Positions 8,203 to 17,717 are shown, counted from the first letter of the stretch. The stretch: 63,092 nucleotides of DNA from Oscillospiraceae bacterium (GCA_031262985.1 JAISGQ010000003.1:1-63092); one strand, 5' to 3'. The notes: generated from the letters alone by a model not told the origin. Program-made: numbers and translations.

Positions 8203-10588
8203 TAACGGAATCGTCGATATTACCCCAACACCGAGGATTCTTCGCACTCTCGGAGAAATCCCATTTCAAACGTGGCAGTGCATTGCGGAGTTAGTGGACA
8301 ACTCTATTGATGCATTTCTCTCGAATGAGGCCAATGCACCCGAAGACTACGAAAAGAAAATTACTGTTTCTTGGACTGGCGATGCCGTTGCAGCCGCCGA
8401 TAGAACCGTTGAAATAACAGATAATGCGTACGGAATGACCATTGAACAGTTGCAAAATGCTGTTCGTGCTGGATATACAAGTAATGACCCTATAGGAAAC
8501 TTAGGCTTATTTGGTATGGGTTTTAATATTTCCACCGCCCGCCTTGGTGAACTCACAAAAATACTTTCCACGCAGAAAGGCGACCCTGAGTGGGTAGGCG
8601 TTGAGATTGATTTTCAAAAGCTCATAGACTCAAAGCACTTTGACGCTCCAATTATTAGAGAACCAAAGATTGACCCCTCGGTTTCTGGGACTAAAGTCAA
8701 AGTGTCCCATTTGAAACCGGGCATATTAAGTGAATTACCAATCAAAGAGAATGATATACGCCAACGATTAGAAGCTATTTATTCTCCACTTCTGAACACA
8801 AAAGATATAGCTATTTACGTTAAAGGTAGGCGCTTAATGCCGCGCAACCTTTGCGTATGGTCTGCCTCTCGTTTTGTCATTTATAACAGCCAAAATGTAT
8901 CTGCACGAGTTGATATTGATAGAAAACTCGGGGATGCACTTTTTGATCTAAGCAAAAACGCTTATCTTACTGCCGATGAAGCAGAAAAATATTATCTCGA
9001 TCAACAAGAGGGTATAGATTTGCCCTCAAACATTGTCGAACGTAGCAAACGTCTCACGGGATGGCTAGGTATCCAGCGTTATGCTGATCCTAACGACTTT
9101 GGTATAGACTTTATAAGAAATGGTAGAAAAATTCTTATATCGGACAAGTCTCTCTTCCAATATGAAAACCCGATAACAGGGCAGAAAGAATTACAGTATC
9201 CGTTGGAACTTGGCACATCGATTGGTGGACGGATTGTCGGCGAATTGCACGTTGACTACCTGCTGCCAACCTATCAAAAGAATGATTTTGATAGAGCCGA
9301 CATTTCGTGGATTCATACTATTGAAGCCATTTGTGGCATGGGGCCATTTTTGCCAAAATCGAGAAAGGCCATGGGGTTTTTAGACTCAAATACATCTCCG
9401 CTTGGTATGCTTGTAAACGCTTTTCGTCGAGTTGATAAAGGTACAAAGTGTTTGTTCGCACCAAACGAAGTGGCTAAAAATTATGCTGCTCAATTCAAAA
9501 AGAACCAGCGTGATTACATGGATGACACTCTATGGTGGAAGGCGGCACAAGAGGAAGACCAAAAGCAAAATACAGGTGGTATGCGTTCCACCGAAGTCAA
9601 TAAGGGGGAAACTCCCTCTGACGATATAGGCAGTTATTTTGGAACGCCAGATAGTGGCAGTACTGTTAATGTCGGTAATCTTAGCAGTGACCAGAATGCG
9701 TCTAGCACCACAGCTTCACAACAAATTTCCCCTGTCTCGGTAGCACCCGAAACATCCATACTGGATGAACTCATTCAGATGTCAACGAAGGTTACTCAAA
9801 TGAGTGGGAAGCAATACAGGTTTGGTAATTTAGCACCGCTCAATGTACAAGTTTATGAATTAAACAAGGGTGCTATTTACCTAAAAGGAGAACGAAAGCC
9901 GACTTTCTTTGCTTCCGATGGGATAGAATGCGATTTCGTATATGATCCTACGCATTCGGTGTTGACACAGTTTCCTATAACGCCGAAAATGCTTTTGCTT
10001 CAATACTTAGCGGAAAAACTTAAAGCTCGTGACAATTTGGCTGATTTGGTTTTAGTGTATTCCGACTTAGTGGAATCCTCTATGCCGGAGGCTAAAATAG
10101 ATAGGCAGACACTACAAGATCGCGCAAGTAGTGCCTTTGAGTTGCTTCGCGAGAGACTCTCTGTTGCCTTAAAGCCTCGTGCTGTTGATGTTCTAAAAGT
10201 TGTTCACGAGGCCGTTGGCGACGTTGAGGAAACCCTCAACAGTATTCAGTCAAACTCTGCTCTGATTAAGGCTTTCCAGAGTTGTACTCCAGAGGGTTTT
10301 GGGGCAATTGATTTTGTGCCGCAAAAGACGCTTGTACGCCTTGTTGAAAAGTTCCCCGAGGACGTATTTGATGGTAAAGCGTTGTCCACGTTGTACTTGG
10401 AAATACAATTGCCCGACGAGAATGCGACGAAAAGAGTTAGAGATGAATCAAAGGAACGTGTAATCTCATTTTTGAAGGATGCCCTGCGCGTAGCAACAAA
10501 CTCTATATCCGGCCAACGCGAGCAAAAGAACGAACTTGCTCGTGCCTCCTTGAGTGTTGACTTCTTGCTAAAGGAGTTGGAAACATGA
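8195..10588 (+). CDS. MORC-like GHKL ATPase of a restriction system
   Basis: The 797-residue protein opens with a GHKL ATP-binding domain: N-box ELVDNSIDAF with Glu32 and Asn36, G1 box DNAYGM (76-81), G2 box GLFGMGFN (104-111), then an S5-fold region to about 400. The sequence TLGEIPFQTWQCIAELVDN at the front is typical of prokaryotic relatives of eukaryotic MORC proteins, described in restriction-modification operons by Iyer, Abhiman and Aravind (2008). Residues about 460-530 are low-complexity and probably a flexible linker, followed by a helical C-terminal half I cannot assign. GHKL enzymes act as ATP-driven clamps on DNA. It overlaps both the methyltransferase gene and the helicase gene by a few bases, so stoichiometric expression is likely. 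Confidence 0.85.
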   Translation: MTNNGIVDITPTPRILRTLGEIPFQTWQCIAELVDNSIDAFLSNEANAPEDYEKKITVSWTGDAVAAADRTVEITDNAYGMTIEQLQNAVRAGYTSNDPIGNLGLFGMGFNISTARLGELTKILSTQKGDPEWVGVEIDFQKLIDSKHFDAPIIREPKIDPSVSGTKVKVSHLKPGILSELPIKENDIRQRLEAIYSPLLNTKDIAIYVKGRRLMPRNLCVWSASRFVIYNSQNVSARVDIDRKLGDALFDLSKNAYLTADEAEKYYLDQQEGIDLPSNIVERSKRLTGWLGIQRYADPNDFGIDFIRNGRKILISDKSLFQYENPITGQKELQYPLELGTSIGGRIVGELHVDYLLPTYQKNDFDRADISWIHTIEAICGMGPFLPKSRKAMGFLDSNTSPLGMLVNAFRRVDKGTKCLFAPNEVAKNYAAQFKKNQRDYMDDTLWWKAAQEEDQKQNTGGMRSTEVNKGETPSDDIGSYFGTPDSGSTVNVGNLSSDQNASSTTASQQISPVSVAPETSILDELIQMSTKVTQMSGKQYRFGNLAPLNVQVYELNKGAIYLKGERKPTFFASDGIECDFVYDPTHSVLTQFPITPKMLLLQYLAEKLKARDNLADLVLVYSDLVESSMPEAKIDRQTLQDRASSAFELLRERLSVALKPRAVDVLKVVHEAVGDVEETLNSIQSNSALIKAFQSCTPEGFGAIDFVPQKTLVRLVEKFPEDVFDGKALSTLYLEIQLPDENATKRVRDESKERVISFLKDALRVATNSISGQREQKNELARASLSVDFLLKELET

Positions 10589-12243
10589 CATTCTATACGG
10601 ACGATATATCGAACGGGTATAATTGGCGCGGCCTTGAACGAGTTGTTGCTCGACTAATGAGCCATATTGGTTGGAATGACACCAGTGTCATTGGCGGCTC
10701 TGGCGACAAGGGCTGTGATATTCTTGCTACAAAGCCCGAAAACGGGCACATAAAATCTTGGGTAGTCCAAGCAAAAGCTGTATCCGGCGATAGGTATATC
10801 GGGCCCAAAGCCTTAGACGAAGCAATATCGGCATTGTCTTTCTACGAGGCAAATATCTCTGCGGTTGCGACAAATGGGGAATTTACGCGAACGGCTCACC
10901 AAAGGAAAGACCAACTTGAAAAGAACGGATTCACACTTAAACTCTGGAATGGCGCATTTTTGCATGGCCTGATAAGTCGAATGTCAGATGACCATGCGGG
11001 CTATAGAAAGTTGCGCCCATATCAAGAGAAGATTGTTGAGAAGGTTATAGCCTCATACGATAAAGGAGAAAAGCGAGCATTTTATATCGTTGCAACAGGG
11101 CTAGGTAAGACAGTAATCGCCGCCACTATTGCTCGATCTCTGTGGGAGAGGGGTTGTCGCCGAATCCTTGTGCTTTGCCATGCCACGGATTTAGCTCTCC
11201 AATTAGAACAGGGATTTTGGCCGCAAATAAAGAAAGAAGTCCCAACATCCGTATTCTTTGACGGACTGCCGCCTCGCGATACGGAAGGGATTTCTTTTGG
11301 TTTATATCAGAGCCTGTACGGGTATTTACCAGGCATAGAGCCGGAGCAATTTGATGTTGTTGTAGTGGATGAAGCTCACCATGCGCTCGCGCATGGTTTT
11401 CGTGCATGTTTAGAACATTTGAAACCTAAGTTTCTCATTGGTATGACTGCCACACCGTGGCGTGGAGATGGACAAAGTCTTGCAAGCGTTTTTGGCGATG
11501 CCATCGAAAAGGTTTCCCTTGTGGACGGAATGGCACTTGGTTATCTTGCTAAAGTCGATTACAGAATTTTGTGCGATAACGTGGACTGGGACAATATGCA
11601 AATTCTTAGCAAGCAGAAGCTCTCCATTCGCGATCTGAACAAACGGCTCTTTTTACCGCAGAGAGACGAGGCTGTGATTTCTGAAATTCAGAAAGTTATT
11701 AAAACAGTCCCTAATCCAAGAATAGCTATATTCTCGCCTTCTATTGAACACAGCAATAGATTTGCCGGAATGATGTCGGCAGCGGGAATCCCATGTGCTG
11801 CATTATCTCGCGTTGACAAAGCAGAGCGGCGGCGCCGTTTGCTCGCTTTTGCCGCTGGTTCATATACAGCAATAACGGCAGTTGATATTATGAACGAGGG
11901 TATTGATATACCCGATGTCAACATTCTGGTTTTTCTTCGTGCAACTCATTCGCGCAGGATATTTGTTCAACAGTTAGGTCGCGGTCTTCGGTTGTCTGAA
12001 GGAAAGGAGAAAGTAATCGTTCTTGATTTTGTCTCCGATATTCGCAGAATGGCAGACATGATTGAGATGAACAATGAGGGAAAAGCAAAAGGCACAGAAA
12101 ATGAGGTGCTTTACTTGCAACAAGGGTTTGTCTCATTCTCCGATGCGCAGATGGAGCGATTCGTAAATGTCTGGTTAAACGATGTGGCTGATTTGGGCGA
12201 CTCTGGCGAGGATACAAAATTAACTTTTCCGGAGGGATTTTGA
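10585..12243 (+). CDS. Mrr-like nuclease fused to SF2 helicase
   Basis: A 552-residue effector. The N-terminal 120 residues carry a restriction-endonuclease fold of the Mrr type: GGSGDKGCDILA (37-48) and VVQAKA with the Q-x-K pair at 62-64. A superfamily II helicase follows: Walker A ATGLGKT (170-176), DEAH box VVDEAHHAL (Asp262), motif III MTATP, and QQLGRGLRLS as motif VI. It should translocate on and cleave DNA, most simply unmodified invading DNA not protected by the methyltransferase. The start overlaps the end of the ATPase gene by four bases (ATGA). Whether it is a true restriction enzyme or a methylation-dependent one cannot be told from sequence. Confidence 0.9.
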   Translation: MTFYTDDISNGYNWRGLERVVARLMSHIGWNDTSVIGGSGDKGCDILATKPENGHIKSWVVQAKAVSGDRYIGPKALDEAISALSFYEANISAVATNGEFTRTAHQRKDQLEKNGFTLKLWNGAFLHGLISRMSDDHAGYRKLRPYQEKIVEKVIASYDKGEKRAFYIVATGLGKTVIAATIARSLWERGCRRILVLCHATDLALQLEQGFWPQIKKEVPTSVFFDGLPPRDTEGISFGLYQSLYGYLPGIEPEQFDVVVVDEAHHALAHGFRACLEHLKPKFLIGMTATPWRGDGQSLASVFGDAIEKVSLVDGMALGYLAKVDYRILCDNVDWDNMQILSKQKLSIRDLNKRLFLPQRDEAVISEIQKVIKTVPNPRIAIFSPSIEHSNRFAGMMSAAGIPCAALSRVDKAERRRRLLAFAAGSYTAITAVDIMNEGIDIPDVNILVFLRATHSRRIFVQQLGRGLRLSEGKEKVIVLDFVSDIRRMADMIEMNNEGKAKGTENEVLYLQQGFVSFSDAQMERFVNVWLNDVADLGDSGEDTKLTFPEGF

Positions 12244-12244
12244 T

Positions 12245-12823
12245 ATGGCAAAGAAATTGACCGCAGAAAAAAAGGCGAAGGTGAAGCAAGTAATATACCA
12301 AAAGGCTGACGAGTGCGATTATCTTTCCCGTGGTCGTATTGATAACGGGAGATTTATGGATGAATTAGTGAACGATCCAGAGGTCGGCGGCATTCTAAAA
12401 GAGTACATGGATAAAGAAAGAATCCGCACATACGTAAAGGACAGTGTTCTTAATGCATATGCAAAAAATAAAAAGAATGCAATCCTTGCCGCAATCTCGC
12501 CGGAAGCAACGGTGAAGAAACTTTTCAATAAAGACGCATTTGTTATTCAAGAATGCAAAGGAAAAGATAGCGGGCTTTGCGTCTGCCGCTCGACGGATGG
12601 TTTAATTTTTGTTATCAGTACGGGTACCGTCCTAAAATGGGAAACCGCCTTGCGTAAGGCTCTTGAACTAATAGCCAGAGAGCCAACGCTCATTTTAGAC
12701 ACCATCCAGCCGTCGATCTGTCTAAAACTTGCTGTCGCGAGTGAGGATTTTACGGACGGAGAGAAGGTACATATTGAAACAGCATTAGCTGCAATATCGG
12801 TCAAGGCACTGTTTTGTAAATAG
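12245..12823 (+). CDS. Unknown protein of the MORC restriction operon
   Basis: I do not recognise this 192-residue protein. It starts one base after the helicase stop with GGAGGGATTTTGAT in front, so it is co-translated with the system. The first 80 residues are lysine-rich and helical (KKLTAEKKAKVKQVIYQKAD; YVKDSVLNAYAKNKKNAILA); the rest alternates short strands and helices with a Cys pair in GLCVCRS. There is no signal peptide or membrane segment. It could be a DNA-binding or specificity subunit of the helicase-nuclease. That is a guess from position alone. Confidence 0.7.
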   Translation: MAKKLTAEKKAKVKQVIYQKADECDYLSRGRIDNGRFMDELVNDPEVGGILKEYMDKERIRTYVKDSVLNAYAKNKKNAILAAISPEATVKKLFNKDAFVIQECKGKDSGLCVCRSTDGLIFVISTGTVLKWETALRKALELIAREPTLILDTIQPSICLKLAVASEDFTDGEKVHIETALAAISVKALFCK

Positions 12824-12862
12824 CGGATACTCAGAGAAGCACTATGAAAGGACATTAGAATA

Positions 12863-13759
12863 ATGAGAGATAGATGCTTACTTGTCAAGGCAACTGAACG
12901 CAAATATGCTGAGTCGTTAATAGCTGGAGAGGTATATATGCGACCACTCTCATCATTTTGGAGTATTTTTAACAAGGATGATAGTTCTGTCCAAAATGCC
13001 TTTCGAGGAGATAATCTTGAAGGCCTTGGTGCTTTATTCATGTCAAATAGTGATTTTGGTTCCTGTTCAATTCCTAATACAATTCGCTCTTTTATAGAAA
13101 CCGCATTGCCACCAAATGCTACACTTGTCGGATTGCAAGATGCCGCTATAGGCTCTGAGAAGATTTATAGTCTATATTCGCTATTATACGACGAAACTGA
13201 AAAATCATTTGTAAGACCAGACCCAAGGCTCAGGGAATTTGGAGATTATTCCGTAATAATTCTTGATTCCTTTTCCTTTATTGCAAAGATTCTAATTGCG
13301 TTATTTCACAAATTCGGCGATAGGAGTAAATCTTACGATACCCAGCCTTTTTGGTTTGCTTACAGAGAATTAGATTATAGCATTGATATAGACAGTCCAT
13401 ATGATTCTATTACTGATGAATTTACAAAGGATAGGCGTTACTCATGGCAGAATGAGTTTCGTATTGCACTTGACTTATCCCCGCATGAGGCTGCCTACTC
13501 TGATGAAGTATCTGATTTTGCCATACTAACAGGTGCTCCACCGAGGCGTACAGATAAATGGATAGATTCTCCTTTGACCTTGCAAATTGGAGACATTAGC
13601 GATATATGTCTTTTAGTGCCAACGGACGAGCTGGTAATCCCCAAACAATTTGATAAACTGCAATCACGACTGCCTACGCCGAAAGAAATTGAAACCACTC
13701 AATTGTTTGCAAGAAAACCCAAAATAACCGCTTACCGACCTGTTGCGAAGTTTGATTGA
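12863..13759 (+). CDS. Unknown protein, last gene of the defence operon
   Basis: The 298-residue product is unassigned. It begins MRDRCLLVKATERKYAESLI and has GEVYMRPLSSFW soon after, then a late motif RRYSWQNEFRIALDL. I recall that order (a YM-x(3)-L-x-(F/Y)(W/F) segment early, an xxWQxEFR segment late) from uncharacterised proteins near defence genes, but cannot check it. No catalytic motif is obvious. It follows the preceding gene by 39 bases with GAAAGGA ten bases before the ATG. Its base composition is visibly more AT-rich than the helicase gene, suggesting a separate origin or accessory status. It could be an added effector or immunity component. Confidence 0.7.
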   Translation: MRDRCLLVKATERKYAESLIAGEVYMRPLSSFWSIFNKDDSSVQNAFRGDNLEGLGALFMSNSDFGSCSIPNTIRSFIETALPPNATLVGLQDAAIGSEKIYSLYSLLYDETEKSFVRPDPRLREFGDYSVIILDSFSFIAKILIALFHKFGDRSKSYDTQPFWFAYRELDYSIDIDSPYDSITDEFTKDRRYSWQNEFRIALDLSPHEAAYSDEVSDFAILTGAPPRRTDKWIDSPLTLQIGDISDICLLVPTDELVIPKQFDKLQSRLPTPKEIETTQLFARKPKITAYRPVAKFD

Positions 13760-13882
13760 TGTATCACCCCACTCATTTCCACCCAAAACTCCACAAACAA
13801 AGCTTGCTTTCCACCCTCAAATCCGTAAGCTGTGAGGCACAGGCGATGAGCCTGAACTCAAACCGAAAGGACGGCATACAAA

Positions 13883-14470
13883 ATGAAAGCAGGAACAATT
13901 ACAGCGAAACTCCGCGATGCGGTGCAGGTGAGATTTTTCGAGGACGGAGCGGAGCGTATCCGCTTCAAGAACATTGAGATTCCCGACGCGCTCAAAGAGC
14001 TGGAGATTCGGGACTTCGCCTTCGACGTACCCACGGACGGCAGCAGCAAGATTACCTTCCAATTATTCTTTGACGACGGCATTCTCCCGACCGAATTCCC
14101 TCCGGCAAGGCCGCGCGTAACCCGCGCCGAGAAAGCGGCCATGAAAGCGGCTGCGCAGGAGACCGAGGAGCAGCCCATTCCCGAAGCGGAGCTTGTACAG
14201 CTTCCCAGCGCGGAAATGGGCGACGAGCCAGCCGAGGAAACGCCGGATGAACCCGCCGATATGGAGCTTCGCTTCAATGTACAGGGCAAAGACCGAAAGG
14301 CACTGGTGGACACTATGCACGAGATACTTGGCGAGGAATTCAAGTATGTGCCGGGTAACATCTGCGGCTATGTAGGCGGCGGTTACACCATCGACAAGGA
14401 CGGCACGGTCACGGGCGCGTACAACGCCGAGCTTATCAAGGCTCTCGAGGAACGCGGATATTCAGAGTAA
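13883..14470 (+). CDS. Conserved mobile-element protein, unknown function
   Basis: A 195-residue acidic protein with three parts: a beta-rich N-terminus (AGTITAKLRDAVQVRFFEDG), a Glu/Pro/Ala-rich linker at about 75-130, and a C-terminal module containing GKDRKALVDTMHEILGEEF and GGYTIDKDGTVTG. I recognise this layout from uncharacterised proteins frequent in Firmicutes conjugative elements and prophages; no activity is known to me. GAAAGGA precedes the ATG by 11 bases and a terminator follows 13 bases after the stop, so it is a separate unit. It supports reading this region as mobile DNA. Confidence 0.75.
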   Translation: MKAGTITAKLRDAVQVRFFEDGAERIRFKNIEIPDALKELEIRDFAFDVPTDGSSKITFQLFFDDGILPTEFPPARPRVTRAEKAAMKAAAQETEEQPIPEAELVQLPSAEMGDEPAEETPDEPADMELRFNVQGKDRKALVDTMHEILGEEFKYVPGNICGYVGGGYTIDKDGTVTGAYNAELIKALEERGYSE

Positions 14471-14483
14471 TAGACAAAAAAAC

Positions 14484-14518
14484 AACGCCGGACGGTCATT
14501 CAAAACCCGTTCGGCGTT
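14484..14518 (+). terminator. Terminator between convergent genes
   Basis: AACGCCGGACGG pairs with the segment ending CCGTTCGGCGTT around a ten-base loop. It lies just after the 195-residue gene and before the end of the convergent collagen-like gene. A run of A on its left side would serve as the T-run on the minus strand, so it may work in both directions. Confidence 0.65.
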
Positions 14519-14554
14519 ATTGTCGTGTGGCGTATATTGCGAAAAACCCTGTAT

Positions 14555-15593
<1,039 letters not shown>

Positions 15594-15662
15594 TAAAACG
15601 CCGTTCTTATATATTTTATGACAGATTTTATTTCGCGGCATATATCTTCTCTCGGTGTATAA

Positions 15663-15998
15663 TATGCAAAGCTTTCTGACAATGCTACCGTTATAGTCCG
15701 TTACGGCGTGACGGATGAAAGCAACGGACGCACAAAGCCCTCCGAGGTTGTAACCGCTACAGACATCCCCTGCCATATATCCTATGAGGCAATTAAACCC
15801 ACGGCATCCGTTGAGGCGGCATCGCAAGTTGTCCAAAGCATAAAGCTGTTTGTTGATCCGGCTGTTGTTATCCCAGAGGGATCAAAAATAACGGTGACAC
15901 AAAACGGCGTTACGCGGGACTACGAGCAAAGCGGCACGGCGGCGGTGTACTCAAAGCACAAGGAGATCCCCGTGGAGCTTTTCCGGGGGTGGGCTTAG
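15663..15998 (+). pseudogene. Truncated phage head-tail connector protein
   Basis: The frame is open from 15663 with no ribosome site; the first possible start is GTG 15708. The visible protein (SDNATVIVRYGVTDESNGRT ... ITVTQNGVTRDYEQSG ... VYSKHKEIPVELF) resembles small minor capsid or connector proteins that sit just before the gp10-like gene in Firmicutes siphoviruses. The N-terminus appears to have been cut off where the collagen-like gene region begins. The stop overlaps the next start (TAGTG), so the original phage operon spacing is kept on the downstream side. Confidence 0.55.
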
Positions 15999-16495
15999 TG
16001 GCTAAATGGGGATCAGCAGATTTTAAACAACTCGAACGGCTACAGCAGAAATTAGCTAAGTTTGAGGAGTTAGACCTTGATGCACTCTGCGCGGAAATTT
16101 CAAAGGAACTTGCAGCCCGCCTCTTAGCGTTAGTGATACCATCCACACCCGTGGGGAAATATCCGGCGTCAAGCGGCAAAAAAGGCGGCACGTTACGGCG
16201 AGGGTGGACAGCGGGACAAATTGATACAGCCGCTAAAAGAACGCTACCGATGAAACGCACGGCCGCCTATGCGAGCGGTCTTAATATTGAGCAGATCGGC
16301 GATGATTACAGAATAACAATCACTAATCCGGTTGAGTACGCCAGTTATGTAGAGTTTGGGCATCGCAAGGTAAACGGCGGATGGGTTGACGGACAACTCT
16401 TTTTGACAAAAGCGGAGTTGAAACTCGAAAGCATTGCCCCCGGAATTGTGCAAAAGAAACTCGAGGCGAGATTAAAGGAGCTTTTCAATGTCTAA
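15998..16495 (+). CDS. HK97 gp10-like phage tail-completion protein
   Basis: This 165-residue protein has the features of the HK97 gp10 family: a helical start (FKQLERLQQKLAKFEEL), a basic middle with the phrase STPVGKYPASSGKKGGTLRRGW, and the strand-turn motif NPVEYASYVEFGHR. The family joins head and tail during virion assembly. The GTG at 15998 overlaps the upstream stop; another in-frame GTG nine bases earlier is possible. It overlaps the following gene by eight bases. It looks intact although its neighbours are not. Confidence 0.85.
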   Translation: MAKWGSADFKQLERLQQKLAKFEELDLDALCAEISKELAARLLALVIPSTPVGKYPASSGKKGGTLRRGWTAGQIDTAAKRTLPMKRTAAYASGLNIEQIGDDYRITITNPVEYASYVEFGHRKVNGGWVDGQLFLTKAELKLESIAPGIVQKKLEARLKELFNV

Positions 16496-16688
16496 TATCA
16501 GCTTTAACAGTATTCTTGACGGCGTTAGCCTCAAACTCCGATCCGCTTATCCAACCGCCCAAATATGGAGCGGTAACGTAAAGCAGAACCTAAAAGATCG
16601 GGACTTTAACGTGGTAATGCCACTTGCGACACATACAGGACAGCTTGGCACACGGGCAGAACGCAGACCGTACATCCTCATACGCTAG
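16488..16688 (+). pseudogene. Truncated phage tail-terminator protein
   Basis: Sixty-six codons begin with a good start overlapping the gp10-like gene (SFNSILDGVSLKLRSAYP ... GNVKQNLKDRDFNVVMPLAT). The pattern, with a helix then V-x-Q-x-L-x-(E/D)-x-D-F, resembles the tail-terminator family that follows gp10-like proteins. Relatives are about twice as long. The frame ends soon after GQLGTRAERR, where the sequence switches to an unrelated phage fragment. Confidence 0.6.
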
Positions 16689-16840
16689 GCACGTGGAATA
16701 CAGCCACATTCACGGACGGTACGGGGATAAGTTCGGCGGCGCAGCTTATGTATTGGATTGCCGGAGCACAGTCGGGTGTTGCCGTCAACAAGTCTCTCAC
16801 CAACACAACCTACTCAAGAAAATGCTCTACTTTGCCATAG
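16670..16840 (+). pseudogene. Fragment of a phage tail or fibre protein
   Basis: In a different frame from its neighbours the sequence reads HTLGTWNTATFTDGTGISSA followed by AQLMYWIAGAQSGVAVNKSL. The Gly/Thr/Asn-rich, beta-type composition is like baseplate or receptor-binding proteins. It has no start and is sandwiched between the tail-terminator remnant and the holin remnant, so it is a leftover of a large deletion. The family call is tentative. Confidence 0.4.
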
Positions 16841-17022
16841 TCGCAGTCGCTCATATAGTGGACAAGGCTACCAACCTCGGAGGCTCACTACGCACGCTGG
16901 TTATAGCTTTTTTGGTCGCGAATGAGGGAATAAGCATCCTCGAAAACTGCGGCAGGAGCGGACTGCCTATCCCGAAACGGCTTATGGATGTGCTGGAGCA
17001 GATATGGGAGAAAGAGGAATAA
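16822..17022 (+). pseudogene. C-terminal remnant of a phage holin
   Basis: The sequence from about 16810 reads KKMLYFAIVAVAHIVDKATN and then LVIAFLVANEGISILENCGR, SGLPIPKRLMDVLEQI. This is the second half of the toxin-secretion/phage-lysis holin family common in Firmicutes (hydrophobic helix, I-A-F-x-x-N-E-x-I-S-I-x-E-N-x-G, then GxPIP). The N-terminal membrane helices are missing and no ribosome site precedes the internal ATG at 16822. A strong terminator follows. Confidence 0.75.
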
Positions 17023-17040
17023 GTCGGGGGAATCACACGA

Positions 17041-17086
17041 ACCGCCTATACAGCCCTTTTCGAGGGTGCTGTATAGGCGGTTTTTG
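17041..17086 (+). terminator. Strong terminator after holin remnant
   Basis: A perfect 14-bp stem ACCGCCTATACAGC / GCTGTATAGGCGGT with a 13-base loop is followed by TTTT. It is a classic rho-independent terminator and marks the end of the phage transcription unit, 80 bases short of the tmRNA 3' end. Confidence 0.9.
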
Positions 17087-17165
17087 TGCATTTTCTACAA
17101 ACGGACGCGAATTGCAAATACGTTCTTTACAACGAACACACAAAGCGGTTCGTCCGTGTTGCGGT

Positions 17166-17190
17166 TGGTGGAGGCGACGGGAATTGAACC
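17166..17190. other. Probable integration site core at ssrA 3' end
   Basis: The last bases of the tmRNA gene (acceptor stem and part of the T arm) are directly next to phage DNA on their 3' side. Integrases of many islands recombine within this segment and restore the tmRNA. The matching att copy would be beyond the left edge; I see no second copy of this sequence inside the window. Confidence 0.45.
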
Positions 17191-17514
17191 CGTGTCCGAA
17201 AGTCACTTACAGCAGCTTTCTACGAGCGTAGCCGGTTGTTTGGGATTCCCCTCATCAGCCGCTAACAGGCAAGCTACTGACTACGGTAGTTCCTATTGCA
17301 TGACAGAAGCCGAAACACTCCTCTGTTCACGTTCACCGCTAATTGACGCCCTTGCTAAGCCGCGGTACTCGAAGCTCGGACGGCTGCTTAATTAAGCAGC
17401 AACAGCAATTGTATTGTTGTTATTTAATTTATAATTTACGACTTTTAAAGTGTTGGCCGATACCACTGCTCGCTTACTGAAGCTCACAACCCCCGTCGAA
17501 GCCTTTACGCCCCC
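17166..17514 (-). ncRNA. ssrA: Transfer-messenger RNA (tmRNA)
   Basis: The 349-base RNA begins GGGGGCGTAAAGGCTTCGAC and ends with a T arm (GGGTTCAATTCCC) and CGCCTCCACCA. The 5' GGGGGCG pairs with the 3' CGCCTCC to form the tRNA-like acceptor stem, and CCA is encoded. The tag frame begins after AAGUC with GUA as resume codon and reads VNYKLNNNNTIAVAA, then two stops (TAA TTAA). tmRNA rescues stalled ribosomes and tags the unfinished protein for proteolysis. Its own promoter is at 17540-17568. Phage DNA abuts its 3' end. Confidence 0.95.
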
Positions 17515-17539
17515 ATGAAGATACGTTGCCACGCTACTC

Positions 17540-17568
17540 ATTATAGCACTATTATTTACTCATTTCAA
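17540..17568 (-). promoter_or_regulatory. Promoter of ssrA
   Basis: On the minus strand TTGAAA, 17 bases, TATAAT. It lies 25 bases before the mature 5' end of the tmRNA, consistent with a short processed leader. Confidence 0.85.
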
Positions 17569-17717
17569 CTGACCTTGTGAATTTTTTCGTTCTGCCTGAG
17601 CAATATATCAGAATCGATTGACATTTGCTCAATATAGTGAGTAACAGGGAGCAATAGGCGGCATAGTCAGATACCCAATATTATATCTATTATTCCCCAT
17701 TATATAATAGACAAATT

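Noticed and set aside
13756-13977. 73-codon frame between the defence operon and the 195-residue gene
   Set aside because: It overlaps the well-supported start of the 195-residue gene in another frame and has no ribosome site.
16988-17395. 135-codon frame overlapping a terminator and the tmRNA gene
   Set aside because: It covers a strong terminator and structured RNA and has no family resemblance.
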